This document shows, in pieces, positions 63,740 to 64,000 of a DNA stretch of 64,000 nt (positions are counted from its first letter, which is position 1; every line of letters starts with the position of its first letter). The translations under genes and the position numbers were made by a program. Source of the stretch: Tetraselmis striata (lineage: Eukaryota > Chlorophyta > Chlorodendrophyceae > Chlorodendrales > Chlorodendraceae); contig VCJN01003415.1 of assembly GCA_006384855.1 (NCBI GenBank), positions 91,075 through 155,074 of the forward strand, read 5' to 3'. The notes under the pieces are model-generated. The model was given only the letters and a program-made list of their open reading frames with translations. It made no database searches and was not told the origin of the DNA.

Positions 63740-64000
63740 AGGGGAATAGGAGAGTGGGGGGGAGGGGGAATCGGGGAAGGAGGGTGGGGAGAAGGAGGAG
63801 GAGGGTGGGCACGAAGGAGAGGGGAAGAAAGGGTGAAGGGGGGGGGGGGGTTGAGGGGGATCGGGGCAGGAGGAGGAGGAAGAGGAGGAGGGTGGGGGTA
63901 AAGAAGAGGGGAAGGGTGGTGAGGGGGGGGGGGTGGTGAGGGGGAATCCGGGAAGAAGGAGGAGGGGGAGGGTGGGGGTGAAGGAGAGGGAAAGGGCGGG
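63740..64000. repeat. Second polypurine region, runs off the window
   Basis: G+A-rich sequence with the same gaagga, gaggagg and ggtgaaggagaggg words as 61075-62291. In the intron upstream of the first visible SERAC1-like exon. Confidence 0.85.

Overview
This window looks like nuclear DNA of a chlorophyte green alga, most likely in the Chlamydomonadales/volvocine group. The reasons are GC-rich coding exons with GTGAGT...CAG introns of about 75 to 1650 bases, many G or C homopolymers of 14-30 bases, CCCTAAAA-like interstitial telomere motifs, and a DIRS/PAT-type retroelement with split direct repeats of the kind known from Volvox and Chlamydomonas. There is no sign of bacterial operons or organelle genes. 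The species cannot be named from the sequence alone.

Four host genes are well supported, each rebuilt exon by exon with matching splice phases. (1) 15114-21028 (+) is a large hybrid histidine kinase: HisKA, HATPase, two degenerate receiver-like segments, three canonical receivers, two more degenerate receivers, then two Hpt-like bundles that lack the phospho-histidine. (2) 36542-41957 (+) is an alpha/beta-hydrolase of dienelactone-hydrolase type with an N-terminal IQ motif and a C-terminal membrane anchor. (3) 44112-51573 (-) is a type II membrane protein with a BNR/Asp-box sialidase-like fold. (4) 56760-63662 (-), running off the right edge, is a SERAC1-like serine lipase. A fifth, unrecognised multi-exon gene with a Tudor-like segment lies at about 286-2073 (+).

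The left and middle parts are dominated by mobile elements and satellites. 1-8.9 kb holds a 30-bp minisatellite, a palindromic 370-bp satellite and relic repeats. 9.0-10.3 kb is a 5'-truncated LINE with a 12-bp target-site duplication. 10.4-13.5 kb is a decayed tyrosine-recombinase retroelement. 23.2-28.1 kb is a nearly complete DIRS/PAT-like element on the minus strand (gag, RT-RNase H, tyrosine recombinase, repeats A1/B1/A2/B2). A 3.1-kb head-to-tail duplication (26321-29413 and 29421-32511) covers its 5' end and flank. 32.5-33.5 kb is a second, unrelated tyrosine-recombinase pseudogene, and 34.9-35.6 kb looks like a worn Copia pol.

The right half has host genes whose long introns carry short interspersed repeats (at least three families shared between loci), a TATATG microsatellite, a 190-bp polypurine satellite and small perfect hairpins. 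I see no new defence or metabolic cluster. The most unusual items are the receiver-expanded kinase, the palindromic satellite, and the split-repeat retroelement with its duplicated 5' end.
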